DNA of 64,000 bases from Gentiana macrophylla (lineage: Eukaryota > Streptophyta > Magnoliopsida > Gentianales > Gentianaceae). Shown one piece after another: positions 22,149 through 32,500 of the stretch (position 1 is the first letter of the stretch; each line of letters begins with the position of its first letter). The notes beneath the pieces were generated by a model, which saw nothing but the letters and a program-made list of their open reading frames with translations, was not told the DNA's origin and did no database searches. A program made the translations under genes and the position numbers. The stretch lies in the NCBI GenBank assembly GCA_026214975.1, contig CM047807.1:63839824-63903823 (forward strand). Reading direction: 5' to 3'.

Positions 22149-22613
22149 TTGATTGTGGTTGTTAATATTTTTTTTTTAATTTTTTTTTTGAATGTGTGTT
22201 GTTTCTCAAGATGGAAGAATATACCGAATATATCAAGCAACTTAGAAACCTTGAGGATTTCTTACAATGAGATGTAGACACAAGAAGTTAAGTATCGTTG
22301 GCAATTCTAGGCGCTACTCTGAAATTTAGAAAATATCGAGTGAAGAAAAATACTACAAAATGTAACACAAATTATTGAAGAGTGCGGAGAAAAAAATTGA
22401 TCCCTTCTTCCGTTTTTTTTTTTCACTTGTTGCTCGTACGGAACAAAATTATTCTTCAAATACACACGGTTTAGATGTGCATCCCAATCTTATAAAATAT
22501 ATATACATATGTATATATAGATGCTTGTGTGGATTAAAGTGTTCTTCAAATACGTACGATTATATGCAACAATAAGGAAGGTAATAAGATGAATGATAGA
22601 ATACCATCGATTC
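22149..22613 (-). other. Gypsy-1 leader
   Basis: Untranslated leader between primer site and gag, with poly-A/T runs (22168-22190, 22415-22425) and an alternating AT stretch (22497-22520). I see no gene in it. Confidence 0.7.
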
Positions 22614-22635
22614 CGCCTTGTTCTCTGATACCAAC
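22614..22635 (-). other. Gypsy-1 primer-binding site
   Basis: On the minus strand 'gttggtatcagagaacaagg' directly follows the LTR end. TGGTATCAGAG matches the Met initiator tRNA 3' end used by chromoviruses and Copia elements. Confidence 0.88.
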
Positions 22636-23463
22636 TGATGTGATATTGCGCGGTTCTAGGAAAAGCGGTATTTGGATTCAAGTCTTTCTCCTCGACACAA
22701 CTACAACAATTTTGTAGAAGCACCTTGGAATATTTTTCGAGAGCTCCTCGACACATTCTCAACTTGTGAGAAAGCACATTGGAATAACCTCAACACTTAG
22801 AAAACTTGTTTCTAAGCACCTTGGTATAGGACACCCACAAAGGTTGCTCAAGCCTTTGATAATCCGAAAGAACCTCTATCCAAAGAATTCAACACACTAA
22901 TCCAAGTGTAGAAAAATATAAAATTTTATTATTGCAAAAGTTGATGGTGAAAATACAAGTACATAGCTTGGGTATTTATAGGGTACTTGCATTAACTAAG
23001 TACATGAATACTAGTATTAATAAGATGAAAATTCTTCTTAAATACTTCAAAAGGTGGCGCCACTTTTTTTTGGGTATAGGAGTCCAAGGTAAATTCATTC
23101 CATGCTTCCATAAATGCAATGCATCTTCAATTTTCCAAGGTCAATGTATTTAGTTTCTTCCAAGCCAGCTTTTATCAACCAAATGGCGCCATGCTCCTTG
23201 ATTTCAGCATTAATACTTGATTTAAATATAGTAGTAAATAGTGCATTTATTTAATAATTATTTAATTAATCTGAGATTCCGTCGAATAAATGATGGTCTT
23301 CAAAACTTCAAAATGTGACGAACACTTGGTCTCCAGGTCTTCAAAATGTTGTAGGACCAAATTATTCATCGAGTCAAGCCTTTTTTTTTGTTGGAGACGA
23401 GTTTCGGGTCCAAGTCTAGTCGTGACGGGTGGGGGACTGTCGGATGGCTCTATATTTACATCA
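22636..23463 (-). repeat. Gypsy-1 5' LTR
   Basis: 828 bp with inverted ends TGATGT...ACATCA. The 5' end in the element's sense is at 23463. The outside base run after it is CACAG; the matching duplication on the other side was lost in the left-hand deletion. Confidence 0.85.
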
Positions 23464-23815
23464 CACAGTAGACTTGAAGTCAACTGACAAATATGGACAT
23501 CAGCAGATTTATACTATAGGTGTCTGCTGAATGCAGGATTCGAATTAATTCAAGTTTATCTTTAGAAAATTAAATGGATAAGGATGACATACAAGCCTTG
23601 GATTATTGAATAAATCAATAGTCAAGATTAGAAGAACGTTGGAAAGATTCAGAGCTTTATCCAATGGAAATAAGTCAAATGGGTGATGATGGATCACAAA
23701 AAAGCAAGATCGATGATGTCGATTTTTATTTAGCAGAGGTAAAAGTAAGTCAAGATAGAGACAAATCTGAAACGGCTATATTTGAAATTCAAACATAAGT
23801 CACAGGATTCAAGAC
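23464..23815 (+). repeat. B1 5' LTR remnant
   Basis: Aligns with the B1 3' LTR at about 47551-47900 (for example 'acgttggaaagattcagagc', 'caaatctgaaacggctatat'). It then jumps at about 23815 to the middle of gag. The LTR 3' half, primer site, leader and gag 5' two thirds are deleted. Confidence 0.85.
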
Positions 23816-24386
23816 CTGCTGGACTGCTGGACCTAAGGGTAGGATTGATGGACCTTCAAGACCTGCTGCAAAGTCTGCTGGACCACAAAAAGGGAAAAAC
23901 CAAAAATATTCCAAAGATAAGAATGCTAAACCCAAAAATGTTAATCATTCAAGGGATACTTATCTCAGGGGGAAAGGCAGATTGTTCCCTACTGATGAAG
24001 ATTGGAATCTTCATGCCCCTGCTGCTATAAATAACAGATATAACCATAATGCTAGGGTTAGACCTCATCAGTGGAATCAGTAGAGGACTCAGCAGAGACC
24101 TCAGTAGAGACAACATTACAGGGTTGTTCCTAACCGACAACAACCTTATGGTTATGCTAATGTTTCTAACAATAGAAATCACTTCAAACAGCACTTTGTA
24201 CAAAAAGGCCATATACCATATTTGAGTCTTAAATAACCAAATGTTAGATTTTATGGAAATGTAGGATACATATATGAACAAAATTGCAACACTTTCCAAA
24301 GAAGACCATATTGAAACTTGCCAAGAGTTGTGCTTACCACTGACCACTATGGACCCAAACAAGTTAGGGTACCTAAACCATATTAA
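23816..24386 (+). pseudogene. B1 gag, C-terminal fragment
   Basis: Matches the B2 gag tail from about 54085: Lys-rich 'GPQKGKNQKYSKDKN', then 'NHSRDTYLRGKGRLFPTDED', then an Arg/Gln/Asn-rich segment with stops, ending GPKQVRVPKPY and TAA at 24384-24386. Most of Gag, including capsid core and zinc knuckles, is deleted. The basic tail would bind nucleic acid. Confidence 0.85.
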
Positions 24387-24387
24387 A

Positions 24388-24399
24388 TTAGTTTTGTAG
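24388..24399 (+). promoter_or_regulatory. Acceptor-like motif at gag-pol junction (B1)
   Basis: 'ttagttttgtag', two bases after the gag TAA and followed by GG. The equivalent is found in B2 (54651-54662) and in units a, c and d of family A. The protease frame (WYFDSG) is shifted relative to gag. Confidence 0.4.
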
Positions 24400-25530
24400 G
24401 GTACCTGGTACTTTGACAGTGGATGTTTCAGACATATGACAAGGAGTAAGCCCTGTTTGACAAATTTTGTGCAAAGGATGGTCCAAAAGTCAATTTTGGA
24501 AACAAAGTATCCCCACGATATACAAGAGGGTATGGAACATTAGTGAGGAATGGACTGACAATCAGGAATGTTGCTTATGTTGAAGGCCTGGATTACAACC
24601 TGCTGAGCACTGGACAATTCTATGACATGGGTTACAAAGTTACTTTTGGCAAAGGCTACTGCACTATCATAAGTGAAATGGGAGAACAAGTTATGTTGGC
24701 CGGAAGAAGACAACAAAGCATGTATGTGGTACAATGGTCTACTGCTGATCTTGAAGCATGCCTTATTGTGCATACAAAGTCAGACGTAAATTGGTTACGG
24801 CACAAGAAGTTTAATCATCTCAATTTTGAAGATATCAATCAGTTGGTGAAAAAGAAGTTGGTGATTGGTTTACCTGAAATCACATTCAAGAAAGACGGAA
24901 TATGTGATGCCTGTCAGCAAGGTAAACAAACAAAATCAAGCTTCATGTCAAAGACCAAACAATCAACAAAGAGAGCGTTGGAACTGGTGCATATGGATTT
25001 ATTTGGACCAGTAATACCAACAAGTGTAACAGGAAAGAAGTACACTCTGGTAGTTGTGGATGATTATTCAAGGTAAACTTGGGAAATTTCATGAATAAGA
25101 AAAGTGAAACAAGAAAAGTTTGATAGTAGAGAAGATCAGATCAGACAAGGGTACTAAGTTCCTAAACAAATTCATAAGAGAATATTGTGAATAAAATAGT
25201 GTGCTGCATCAATTAGCAGCTACTTGAACACCTCAGCAAAATGGGGTTGCTGAGAGAAAAAATAGGACTTTGAAGAAAGCAGGGAGGATTATGATATGTG
25301 AAGCATTGTTACCCGAAAGATATTGGGCGGAAGCAATCAACACAGCATGCTACACACCAAATAGAACCTCCGTGAACAAAAAGCTGCTGAAGACTCCGTC
25401 CATTTGGGAGTAATGATTTTTTCTTAAATCATAAGGAACAACTGAAGACCTTCCAACCAAAATTAGATGAAGAATCTTTTTGGGATAATCTTCAGTCAGC
25501 AAGACATTCAGGGTACTGAACAAAAGGACA
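24400..25530 (+). pseudogene. B1 protease and integrase, broken
   Basis: Protease motif WYFDSGC at 24406-24426. After a frameshift an ORF (24543-25076) covers 'GLDYNLLSTGQFYDMGYKV', the pre-integrase zinc region (H in 'RHKKFNHLNFEDINQL', C in 'CDACQQGKQ'), and the start of the integrase core with the first Asp in 'HMDLFGPV' and 'TLVVVDDYSR'. A stop at 25074 and further frameshifts follow. 'RSDKGTKF' holds the second Asp, and 'QQNGVAERKNRT' near 25236 holds the Glu. So the D,D,E residues survive in a broken frame. It would insert the cDNA into host DNA. Confidence 0.92.
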
Positions 25531-27321
25531 TTGAAACATGAAAAATCAATACATATTGTTTTTTATGAACCTAAGTTCACTGGAATGGAAGATGAAGAAT
25601 TTTTAAAGCCTGCTGTGAATCTAGAAGTCACTGATCCAGAATATGGTGATGTTCTAAGAAAGATAAGTGATTTAAAACTCTCTGATTCTGGAATTGAAGG
25701 AGCCCCTACTGGAGAACCTACTGGTAACACTACTGATGCAACAACAGATGCAGTTCAATGATCATCTAATCCCCGTATTGAATCAACAACAGACCATACT
25801 GAAGATGAAGTTCCTGTAAATCAAGAAAACCATGATTTACAATGCTTGAAGGACCACCCTACTGAACAAGTAATTGGAAATGTACAACAAGGTGTAAGGA
25901 CTAGAAGACAATTAGAAGCAATGTTCACTTGTGGAAAGGCCTAATCATGCAAATATAATTTGTACTAAATGGGCATACAGAAACAAATTGGATGAATCTA
26001 TAACCATTGTCAGAAACAAGGCCAGACTAGTGGCAAAAGGTTATTCTTCAGTTGTAGGAATAGATTTTGATGAGACATATGCCCCAGTTGCAAGATTGGA
26101 AGCTATAAGATAATTTTTGGCATATGTTGCTTATAAAAACTTCAAAGTATACCAGATGGATGTCAAAATGCATTTTTGAATAGCATTCTGGAAGAAGAGG
26201 TTTATGTTCAGCAACCTCCCGGTTTTGAAGTTAAAGATCAAGAAGATAAAGTGTATAGACTCAACAAAGCACTTTATGGTTTAAAACAAGCTCCAAGAGC
26301 ATGGTATGAGACTCTATCTCAATTCTTGGTGAATAATGGTTTTACCAAAAGGACCACTGACAAGACTTTTTCAGAATCAATGAAGGAGACAACACCCTGC
26401 TGGTACAGATTTATGTAGATGACATAATTTTTGGTTCTGAAAATGAACTGCTCTGTGAAAAGTTTGCTAATGTCATGAAAATCAAGTTCCAAATGAGTAG
26501 TATGGGAGAAATAAACTATTTCTCAGGATTGCAAGTCAAGAAAATGCAAGATGGAATCTTCATTCATCAAACAAAGTATACCAAGGAGCTACTAAAGAAG
26601 TTGGGTGTGGAAAATATCACCAAAGTATCAACTCCTATGAGTACAAGCATCAAAATGGAGGAAGACAAAGAAGGCAAAGATGTTGATCAGACTTTATACA
26701 GAAGGATGATTAGAAGTCTAATGTTCGTCCCAGCTAGCAGACCTGATATATCATTTGCACTAGGTGTGTGTGCAAGATTTCAATCAAAACCTAAGGAATG
26801 TCATTTAGCTGCAGTAAAAAAGAATCTCAAGTATCATAAAGAGTCTTTGGGGGTAGGGATTTGGTATTCAAAAGATGGAAATTTCAAAGTTATATCCTAC
26901 TCATATTCTGATTATGCTTGTTGCAAGATTGATAGAAAAAGCACCACAGGAACATGTTAGTTTAGCAAGAAACAAAATTCAATTTCAACTTCCACTCAAA
27001 GTTTAATACATTGTTTCTTTGGAAGTCTTGCTTTGTACAAGTACTATGGTTAAGACAGCAATTAAGGGATTGAAGAAAGAGAAATTCCCAAAATGTGACA
27101 ATACCAGTTCAATTGCAATCACAGAAAATCCTGTTTTGCGCTCAAGAACCAAGCACATTGATGTAAGACATCATTTTATAAGAGATCATGTTGAAAAGAA
27201 TGATGTGGTGGTTCTCTACATACCTACTGAAGATCAACTTGCTGACATCTTTACAAAACCTTTGGACAGTGATAGACTTGCTATGTTAAGAACCGAACTT
27301 GGCATCATCAAGGTTGACTAA
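25531..27321 (+). pseudogene. B1 reverse transcriptase and RNase H, broken
   Basis: Pieces in order: acidic linker (25531-25760), '[11 protein letters not shown]' linker, '[20 protein letters not shown]' (25931-26113), '[14 protein letters not shown]' and '[16 protein letters not shown]' (26176-26418), '[13 protein letters not shown]' (near 26400-26440, in another frame, with the catalytic YVDD), 'FQMSSMGEINYFSGLQVKKM' (26475-26960), then RNase H 'RKSTTGT' and tail 'SRTKHIDVRHHFIRDHV', ending TAA at 27319-27321. Frameshifts lie near 26170 and 26390, with a stop at 26111 and a small deletion in RNase H near 27020. It would copy the element RNA. Confidence 0.93.
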
Positions 27322-27819
27322 CATTCTAATGGTCAGCAGAGTACTGGTATTCACCAAGGGGACTAGTCTTTGCCCTGCAAGGTGTGCTCACTTGGCGGAT
27401 TAGTCATTGGTATCAACAATTCCTAAGTGCTTCTTTAGTTTAAACAATTGAGCAAATGAAGTTGCCAAGGGTATTGGTATTTGCCCTGTTGGGTGAGCTC
27501 ACTTGGCAGATCAGTCATTGGTATTAAACTTCATCTTGTGTTATCAGTTGGACAAAACTATGTTAAACAAAGATTAGCTGTGCATTTGTGTATCAGCAGG
27601 CTGTTGAAGCTGCTAAGTATACCGGAGAAAAGCAGCAGACTTTATTCACTCTACTGAAGATCAAGTCTACTGAAGACCCATTCTACTGAATAATGCGTTA
27701 CAAAGAAAGTGAGACTTTAATGAAAGTCAACAGTAAAGTAAATGGATATTTTGCTTATCCTTTATCATACCCGTTACATTATCTAAAGGTTACTGCCTTA
27801 ATGGGATCAGTTAGTGGGA
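27322..27819 (+). repeat. B1 pol-ORF3 spacer with direct repeats
   Basis: Two imperfect 64-bp direct repeats at 27354-27417 and 27465-27529 share 'ttgccctg', 'gctcacttggc' and 'agtcattggtat'. The same pair is in B2 (57821-57884 and 57928-57992), with nearly the same 107-111 bp spacing. No coding sequence is seen. Confidence 0.75.
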
Positions 27820-28037
27820 CACGTGACTGCATCACATATACTCCAACTTAAATCGCGGTTAATACTATAGTACGTTCACAGTACCTGCTTGAAATTTCTC
27901 ACCCATTACTTTTCCATATATATATAAACATATACACACAGAGTTTATATGCAACTCAGAACGTTTTCTCTGAGAAATACTCAAGTGTGAACACATATTT
28001 ACAGAGCTTACTTCTTCATCTTTCTCAAATCATAACA
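27820..28037 (+). promoter_or_regulatory. Candidate internal promoter of B1 ORF3
   Basis: CACGTG G-box at 27820-27825, a TATATATAAA run at 27917-27928, then about 110 bp of A/C/T-rich sequence with a pyrimidine stretch (cttcttcatctttctc) and the context 'ataacaATGGC' at 28038. B2 has the same order at nearly the same distances. This layout fits a plant promoter and 5' UTR; activity is inferred. Confidence 0.55.
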
Positions 28038-28789
28038 ATGGCAGATAAAGATGTTCATCTTGGAACCATTCAAAGTGTTAGAGGCTATGTTACTGATACT
28101 GATGCAACAGATTTAGCTATAAATCTTTGAAGGAGAATCAGACGATTTGAAGGACTGGAGAATGTCTTAAATCTCATATTAGAGAAGATCTCATATCACA
28201 ATGTTTGTGATTTCTGGCGGAATATGGTGATTAGAGATGGTGTTGAGGCATTTACAACGACTGAAATGGCCAGGAGATAGAATTAACTTCAGACATGCTG
28301 AGAGAGGTCTTTGGATTTGGTCTAGGGAATGAAGCCCCTACAATTCCTGAATCTATGGAGTTAGGAATGCTACCTTTTGTGGAGTTAATCAGAACTAATC
28401 TTGATGCACCAGTAGCCTTGAACATCAATGTCAAAAATATTTATTATGACTATTACCTGCTGAGCAAAATTATTGCTAAGAATGTTTTGGGGTTTGTTGA
28501 AAGCTTGGGTACTCTATCTGGACCCAAAATAGACCTATTGATAATCATCTCAAGGAGCATGAAGTTTGATTCGGCTGGTTTCATTGTTCAATACATGAAG
28601 AGGATTCTGTAAGATAAAAGAGAAACAATAAAAATGAGGCTCAAAGAGAAGATATCTGCTGGTTATAAGGGATCCGATTTCTTCATCAAGACAAAACCCT
28701 TGGAATTAATGGTTCAAGCCCTGCTGAATTATTTGAAGATTGCTCATGTAACTCCTTCTACCATCAACAAGGCCAGATACAAGCCAGAG
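28038..28789 (+). pseudogene. B1 ORF3, first part
   Basis: ATG 28038 opens 'MADKDVHLGTIQSVRGYVTD', matching B2 ORF3 (58430). A stop at about 28128 and frameshifts follow. 'RRFEGLENVLNLILEKISYH', 'VCDFWRNMVIRDGVEAF' and 'LREVFGFGLGNEAP' are readable. The pattern (a FW motif, then a short strand, then DLLREVF) is shared with family A ORF3. I see no secretion signal and no membrane helix, so 'env-like' describes its position only. The part is cut by the solo LTR at 28790; 28785-28789 is the target duplication. Confidence 0.8.
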
Positions 28790-30199
28790 TGTTAGGAACA
28801 TTTTATTATGTTTTGATGATGGCCATACTAGCTGTTATAGCAAGCCTGAAATAAGTTAGAAATTCTCTGTATAAGTCTTTACTTAGAGTCTGACATAATG
28901 TATAAGTTAAGTTAGACGAGTATTGTACTAGTTGGTAGGACGGCAAAGTAAAGCAGACATTCGGCGAAGTGAGGCCAGCCAAGCACCAGCAAAGAAGTAG
29001 TGAAGACTTAATGGTATGACTTATAACCAAGGTAGTCTGTGATGACCTTGGATAAGTCTATGTATATTTCAAGTGATGAAATTCAATGTTCAAATATGGT
29101 GTACACTGATCTCACCCAAATCAATGATCAGTGAAGTACAAAGATTCTCCTTAAAACTGAAGTAATGAAGGAAACGGTGAATCGGCAGAGTAAACTGACT
29201 TTCAGCAAAGTGAAGGCAATAATGGGAAGGAAGATCTAAACGGCAAAGTCAGATGCATCACTCGACTGGTCAAAGAATGGCGAAGTAATCCTTATCAGAA
29301 CAGAATTTATAAATGATGAAGATTCAGAGGATCATGCATTTAATGCACAATCAATAGAGGATCAATCAAAGACAGATTTTCTACTATACATTTGAAGGAA
29401 AAATCCGATCACTGAAATCAAGGAGGATAAAATTAAGGGGGAATCAAGAATAAAATCAACGATTATTCCACTCATAAATATAGCCAACGGACGGAATTTC
29501 AAATCAAGGATACTCAAGGCTATAAATAGAAGGCATTGACAGACAGATAAAATAACGATTAAGAAAAGTAAAAAAAAAGAAGCAGAAACTCTGTCAATTT
29601 GAAAAGCCTTCTCTGTTAACTTACAAGGATTTATCTAGAGATCAACTCATACATCAGAACTACAATTTCATATTTATCACTGAGATTGATCAATCAAGTT
29701 TGTGAATCTCATTGACAATAAACTAAAGCAACTAAATCAGAAGTCATCGGAGAAGGATGTGCTTGTGATAGCTGCTGAAGGATTTGATCTGAAGGAGCAG
29801 TGAAAGAGACTGAATCACTGAAGCTGTTGCAGTCAATGAGTGATAGTCTTGTAGATTGTGAAGCTTGGGAAGCCAAGGACAATCATACTATTGTATCTGT
29901 AAAAACAATAGTGAATTCCTCCAATCATCACAGGAGAAGAGTGGATTAAGGGATTACACCACACTGAACCACTATAAGCCTTGTGTCAATTTACTTTCTG
30001 CAATTTACTTTACTGCATTCATTTAAATTTCCACATCATAATCTATATCTGTGATTGTCCAAATAACTTTGAAACAACATATTAAGAAGGGACTTATCCG
30101 CTGCCCAAAAGCTTTTAAATATTAGAAAAGTTTTTGAAACTCCACTATAGTCATTCACCCCCCCTCTGACTATAGTTTTACCCTTCTCTGGGACCAATA
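28790..30199 (+). mobile_element. Solo LTR of a third SIRE-like subfamily (family C)
   Basis: 1,410 bp from TGTTAGGAAC to GGGACCAATA, flanked on both sides by CAGAG (28785-28789 and 30200-30204), a perfect 5-bp target duplication. It aligns in outline with the A and B LTRs (TTTTGATGATG, ACTAGCTGTTATAG, TTACACCAC). No internal region is present, so it is the product of LTR-LTR recombination. It splits B1 ORF3. Confidence 0.93.
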
Positions 30200-32163
30200 C
30201 AGAGATTACAACTCCTATTCCAGGCTTGGATGATGATGAAGAGGTTCAAGAAATAGACGGTGATCGTGAGTAGGAATAGAGAACTAAAGCTAGAGATGAT
30301 GTGCAACCTGCTGCACCAAAGAAGACCGTGGAGAAAAGAAAGGCTGCTGAAACTAGAAAGATAATGGAAATTTTAAAGCCTAAGAGGACAAGGCAATCAA
30401 TAAACACTGCCAAGTCTACTGAGGATCAAACTGATGTTGAGCCTACTGTGCCTACTGAATCTGTTAAGAAAACTCCCGCAGATGTGCTTAATGAACAGAT
30501 CAGGGAAGCAGTTATGAAAAAGGAAGATTTTTAGCAAAGAGCAATCAAAAGAGTCTCACCTTGAGTCCCCTGAAGGACCTTCCAAAAGTAGAAATCATTG
30601 ATAACGAAGAAGGGACATGGAAAGGGTAAAGAATTAAGGTTTCTGGAAGAACAGAGAGAAGAAGAAGCAGAATTAGATGTTGAAGATCAGCCTATAATGG
30701 AGGCTACAAAAATTGTTGTTGAACAAGTTTTAGAGCCTACTATGGAGGCTACTAAAGTTGTTGTTGAACAACAGGTCGAAGAACCGGAGAAAATTGCTGA
30801 GGTTTGACCTGTGGTGGAGGTTAATGAACCTGTTGAAGTGCCTACTAAAATTGAAACAACTTAGGGGGAAGGAAAGTCAGTTGATATCCCTGGTGAGGAA
30901 GATATAAGTCAGGGGGAATCCAGTGTTGAGTAATTGGAGATAGTAGACACAAATTTACCTACCGGAGAGTCTACTGATCTCTTTGTATCTGCTGAGGATA
31001 CACTGAGTCATCTTGTTGATACTTTTGGAAGTCAAAAAGTTTAATAGCCTGCACCACCTACTCCAAGGAAACCAAACATGCCCTATTGAAGGAAGGAGAA
31101 GAAGTCTAAGAAGCCTAAAGAAAATCCAAATGTTAAGAAGATTTCAAAATACTTTGCATGGAAGTTTTGTTTCTATAAGAGACAAGAGCCAGCAAGATAA
31201 CCAATGAGTTGTTTTGTGGAATAAGCTTTTGAAAGTCTTGGGGTGGAAAGTTTATTTGGATTGATTGACACATCAATGTTATTGATGAGGCTGCTGGAAA
31301 TTATTGAGAATGAAAAGGAGCAAGGAAGTATAATGTTCAAAGATCCCAACTTTTCACCTGATAGTGATGATTCATCATCATCATCCGATTCAGATGATGA
31401 TCATCCTACACATCCAGGAGAGTCCAGTGCCATTGCAAAAGAAAAATCAACTGAGGATGCTGGACAAGGATCCACTGAGAAAACAACAGAGCAACCTACT
31501 AAGGATGGAAAATCTGCTGAGGGCAAGAAGATAGACAATTCTGATCAAGAACTGTTTGCTGCATTTACTGAAGATATGGAGGAACAATTAACAGCAGCAA
31601 TAGTTGTTGAAGATACAATGTTAAAGGGCACTGTTGATGCTATGATGATTGAGTTGACTGAAGTTATTTCTGCAGGATCAGCTCAATATCAGGATAGTGT
31701 GGATACTGATGAAACCTTGGCTTAAGCAACTAAAGTACTTAAGCAGATTGCTGAGGTACATGGTGTGTTAGAGGAAAACCTGGCTATTTTTCCTCAAGTT
31801 AGAGAAGATGTGGAGGTTCAGTCTACTGAGGTACAGACAGCAACTGAACACAAGTCAGAACTGGAGTTTCAAAGTACTAAGGATCAAAAAGTTTTAGGAC
31901 CAAAGTTGGACTTATTATTGGGATTGGTGGAATCCCCTGTATCTTGTGTAGAGGCTACTGAGGAAAGGGCTACTGATGGAAAAATTGGGCAACAAGCTAC
32001 TGATGAACAACCTGAGGAACAACTTGTTGACTATGATTTTAGTGATGAAGAATTTCAGTTTCCCGTATAAGAAGTAGAAGAGCCTCAACAAGCACAAGAA
32101 CCTATAATTGAGGAGGTACCTGTTTTGAATGTATTTGAAGAAGGTCCTACTGAAGGACAAAAA
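30200..32163 (+). pseudogene. B1 ORF3, middle part
   Basis: Continues ORF3 after the solo LTR in several short open stretches (30301-30534, 30598-30807, 31243-31725, 31765-32070) separated by stops. It is Glu/Lys/Thr-rich with repeated 'PTMEATKVVVEQ'-type units and a Ser/Asp run ('DDSSSSSDSDDDHP', near 31365-31410). This is low-complexity, probably disordered protein. Most of this region is deleted in B2, and B2 resumes near its end ('YQDSVDTDETLA' here, 'YQDWIDTEDTLT' there). No function is recognised. Confidence 0.75.
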
Positions 32164-32500
32164 GAATTACATCTCCCTCTTTCGAGCATTAAATCCTCGG
32201 GATAGTGGCTTCGCTCCTCTAACGAGCATTAAATCCTAAGAACCCTAAGACTTTTCTTTTGTCCCTTCCAGGCGACCGAAAAATAAAGAAATGGTTAATA
32301 TATTCAAAATAATTACGTATTTACAAAACACCGTCTCAATTCATCCTATTTCATCAGCTCGAGTAGAATGTATTAATTTTTGTCTCGAAACAAAAATATA
32401 GGGTTAATGTAAATCAAAGAATTGAAATAACTTCATAAATTGTAAATCTATATAAATTGAAGGGATCCCAATAGAGCAAATTTCCAATTCAAAAGTCCTG
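32164..32500. other. Foreign patch in B1 ORF3 with plastid DNA
   Basis: ORF3 homology to B2 stops near 32164 and resumes near 32500. The interval contains the ycf2 fragment (32249-32356). Before it, the 15-mer cgagcattaaatcct occurs twice (32183-32197 and 32223-32237). After it comes AT-rich sequence (32358-32500) of unknown source, possibly also organellar. A mosaic with short internal duplications is typical of filler DNA from double-strand-break repair; there is no target duplication. Confidence 0.65.
32249..32356 (+). pseudogene. ycf2: Plastid ycf2 fragment (nuclear plastid DNA)
   Basis: Thirty-six codons read without a stop and include '[19 protein letters not shown]', followed by HPISS. 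I recognise this as an internal segment of plastid Ycf2, a large essential plastid protein of the import-motor complex. Homology ends sharply after HPISS, where plastid copies continue with DPGCDM. Upstream of 32249 the frame is closed by stops. It is too short to be functional. Recognition is from memory of the family, without a search. Confidence 0.8.

Larger units (their letters stand above)
20293..23463 (-). mobile_element. Gypsy-1: truncated chromovirus-like Ty3/gypsy element
   Basis: On the minus strand it reads LTR (23463-22636), primer site, leader, gag, protease, and the first residues before reverse transcriptase, then ends at the 20292/20293 joint. Reverse transcriptase, RNase H, integrase and 3' LTR are missing. 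The Met-tRNA-type primer site and the style of the protease favour a chromovirus. It sits inside the B1 5' LTR at its right end: sequence after 23463 (cacagtagacttgaag) matches the B1 3' LTR at about 47551 (cacagcatacttgaag). Confidence 0.9.

Noticed and set aside
22497..22520. Alternating AT stretch (atatatacatatgtatatat) as a regulatory palindrome
   Set aside because: It lies in the AT-rich leader of Gypsy-1 and is better explained as a simple repeat.
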